Assembly (NCBI GenBank): GCA_936914845.1
Contig: CAKZGE010000004.1
Coordinates: 62,001 to 126,000 of the forward strand
Source of the DNA: an uncultured Chloracidobacterium sp.
GTDB lineage: Bacteria > Acidobacteriota > Blastocatellia > Pyrinomonadales > Pyrinomonadaceae
Direction of reading: 5' to 3'
Length of the DNA stretch: 64,000 bases
The notes beneath the pieces were generated by a model that ran no database searches, was not told the DNA's origin, and worked only from the letters and a program-made list of their open reading frames with translations. The translations under genes and the position numbers were made by a program. Positions 62,598-64,000 of the stretch are shown here, piece after piece (positions within the stretch are counted from its first letter, which is position 1; every line of letters starts with the position of its first letter).

Positions 62598-64000
62598 TTA
62601 AACACCCGGCATCGCCTTTTTCAATGGTTTGAGGATCAAGAAAAGAACCACCGCCATGAAAAGGGCCATACACGCCAACACCAAAAAGAAGCTCGATTGC
62701 AGCCAAATATCCCAATAAACGCCGATCTGGGTGAGTTTATTGCCAAGAGCGGTCGCTACGAACCAGCCGCCCATCAAAAGTCCGCGTTTGCTGACCGGAG
62801 CCACCTTTGAAACGAGCGAAAGCCCCATCGGCGAAAGCATCAGTTCGCCTAAGGTGACGACCATATAAGCAAAGATCAGCCAGAAAGGCGAAACACGGAA
62901 CAAATGAGATGCCTGAAGAAATTTATCTTTATTGGCATCACCGGCGCCCGGCTCGATCTTGTTGATGGCCGCGATCAGGGCATCACCGCCCGATGTTTTT
63001 ACGCCGGTTTTTTCATCTGTCACGGCAGAGAATTTGACACCGTCGATGACATTTTTGCCTTCATCGTTCTTGGTGGACATCAGTTTATCTACGGTCGCTT
63101 GCGAAAGCCCTTGTTCGACAAGATCTTTCGCGACGCGTTCATTGATGCGGAACGAACCGTTGGCGATCTGTTCAGGTGTGCGGACAGAATTTTCACCTAT
63201 CGAGGCTCCATACCATAAGACGAGGAACGAAAGCCCGGTCAGCGTCATGCCGAATGCCATTTTCGTTGGTGTCGAAGGCTCCTTGCCGCGGCGCGAAAGA
63301 AAGCCCCAAAAAGCCACCAGCGGAAAGGTCAGGATCAGGATCCAAATAGCGTTGATCGAATTTGAGATGGTGCCGGAAACATTCCATTCGGTATTGTCAT
63401 CGGCAAAATAGGTGAGCGTTGAGCCATTTTGGTGAAAGACCATCCAAAAAACGATCACAATGGCAAAAACAACGATCAGGGCAATGATGCGTTTTTTCTC
63501 CGGTACGGAGGCCATCAGACGTGCTTTTTCGTTCTGTTCGCTGATGTCATGCGGGGGCACATCAACGGCAACTGCGGCGGCATCTGCCGGCTGATCGTCA
63601 ATGTGTTCTACCGCTTGGATCTGAACACCGCCTACGCGGAGCATCTTTTTATCGGCATCCAACACAAGGCCTTTCCAATACCACAGCACACCGACCGAGA
63701 TGACCATTCCGAAAGCGGCAACGGCAAATGCAGCATGAAAGCCCCAATATGCTTTGACGACCTCCATTACGATCGGAGCCAAAGCCGCTCCGACGTTGAT
63801 GCCCATATAAAAGATGTTATAGGCACGGTCTTTGAGCGGGCTGCCTTCGGGGTAAAGATTGCCGACCATCGTCGAGACGTTCGGTTTGAAAAATCCGTTA
63901 CCGATAACGAGGCAGGTCAGGGCCAAATAGACGGCCCAAATAGCCGGGATCGACAAGATGGCGTGGCCCGCCATAAAGAAAAAACCGCCGATCATGACCG
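62598..64000 (-). CDS. POT/PTR-family peptide transporter, 5' end outside window
   Basis: At least 466 residues; the frame is open to the right edge, and family alignment suggests about 75-80 N-terminal residues are missing. Proton-coupled di/tripeptide transporters show GNGFFKPNVSTMVGNLYPEG, then KDRAYNIFYMGINVGAALAPI here, and the C-terminal GELMLSPMGLSLVSKVAP. About twelve helices. A loop of about 100 residues between helices (residues 270-345, EQIANGSFRINERVAKDL) is longer than in the Escherichia coli members. Expression signals are outside the window. Confidence 0.88.
   Translation of the reverse strand, partial: VMIGGFFFMAGHAILSIPAIWAVYLALTCLVIGNGFFKPNVSTMVGNLYPEGSPLKDRAYNIFYMGINVGAALAPIVMEVVKAYWGFHAAFAVAAFGMVISVGVLWYWKGLVLDADKKMLRVGGVQIQAVEHIDDQPADAAAVAVDVPPHDISEQNEKARLMASVPEKKRIIALIVVFAIVIVFWMVFHQNGSTLTYFADDNTEWNVSGTISNSINAIWILILTFPLVAFWGFLSRRGKEPSTPTKMAFGMTLTGLSFLVLWYGASIGENSVRTPEQIANGSFRINERVAKDLVEQGLSQATVDKLMSTKNDEGKNVIDGVKFSAVTDEKTGVKTSGGDALIAAINKIEPGAGDANKDKFLQASHLFRVSPFWLIFAYMVVTLGELMLSPMGLSLVSKVAPVSKRGLLMGGWFVATALGNKLTQIGVYWDIWLQSSFFLVLACMALFMAVVLFLILKPLKKAMPGV

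Overview
The window is a dense, plasmid-free-looking piece of a bacterial chromosome: 61 protein-coding genes or gene parts, one tRNA, several hairpin terminators, and no insertion sequence, integrase or CRISPR array that I can see. Diderm envelope features are plentiful: lipoproteins, many secreted proteins, a periplasmic alpha-2-macroglobulin, and a carboxypeptidase-regulatory-like domain of the kind common in Acidobacteriota. Together with the fused keto-acid dehydrogenase E1, DUF512 radical-SAM protein and YacG, this suggests an Acidobacteriota genome, perhaps Blastocatellia. That placement is inference; no rRNA or ribosomal protein is present to prove it.

Layout. 0-11.8 kb is a surface-glycan cluster, all on the + strand: the end of a membrane protein, an FkbM methyltransferase, glycosyltransferases, a second methyltransferase, a carbamoyltransferase, a GT-C-like membrane protein, an AsnB-type amidotransferase and a sugar nucleotidyltransferase. 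It ends in a 0.6-kb non-coding stretch packed with small palindromes. 12.4-14.9 kb is an E1 alpha/beta fusion with a Lys/Ala-rich tail. 14.9-16.4 kb is a type II restriction-modification pair. 16.5-32.2 kb holds mostly envelope and housekeeping genes: DUF305 and LVIVD proteins, an AlkZ-related protein, a glycine-zipper protein, OsmC, HEAT-cyclophilin, aminopeptidase P and QueE.

32.5-36.7 kb is an AT-rich block of related zinc-ribbon membrane proteins plus an M48 protease, bordered by tRNA-Thr(CGT). One of these genes is cut by a single in-frame TAG. Next come a Doc-type toxin-antitoxin pair, DUF512, a 1952-residue chimeric alpha-2-macroglobulin, an oligopeptide-type ABC binding protein and two permeases without an ATPase, a PfkB-family sugar kinase and riboflavin synthase.

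51.3-56.5 kb is the most unusual part. It is a tight operon of a sigma-like regulator, an XRE-type regulator and a 1119-residue protein that joins an ImmA/IrrE zinc peptidase domain to a UvrD-type helicase and a C-terminal Fe-S nuclease-like domain whose catalytic motif looks decayed. A 94-residue basic protein follows. ImmA peptidases usually cleave an XRE repressor encoded beside them, so I infer a helicase-gated, protease-controlled response to DNA damage or foreign DNA. The remainder (56.6-64 kb) is HU, a site-2 protease, YacG, two MFS-type transporters and a few unknown proteins.
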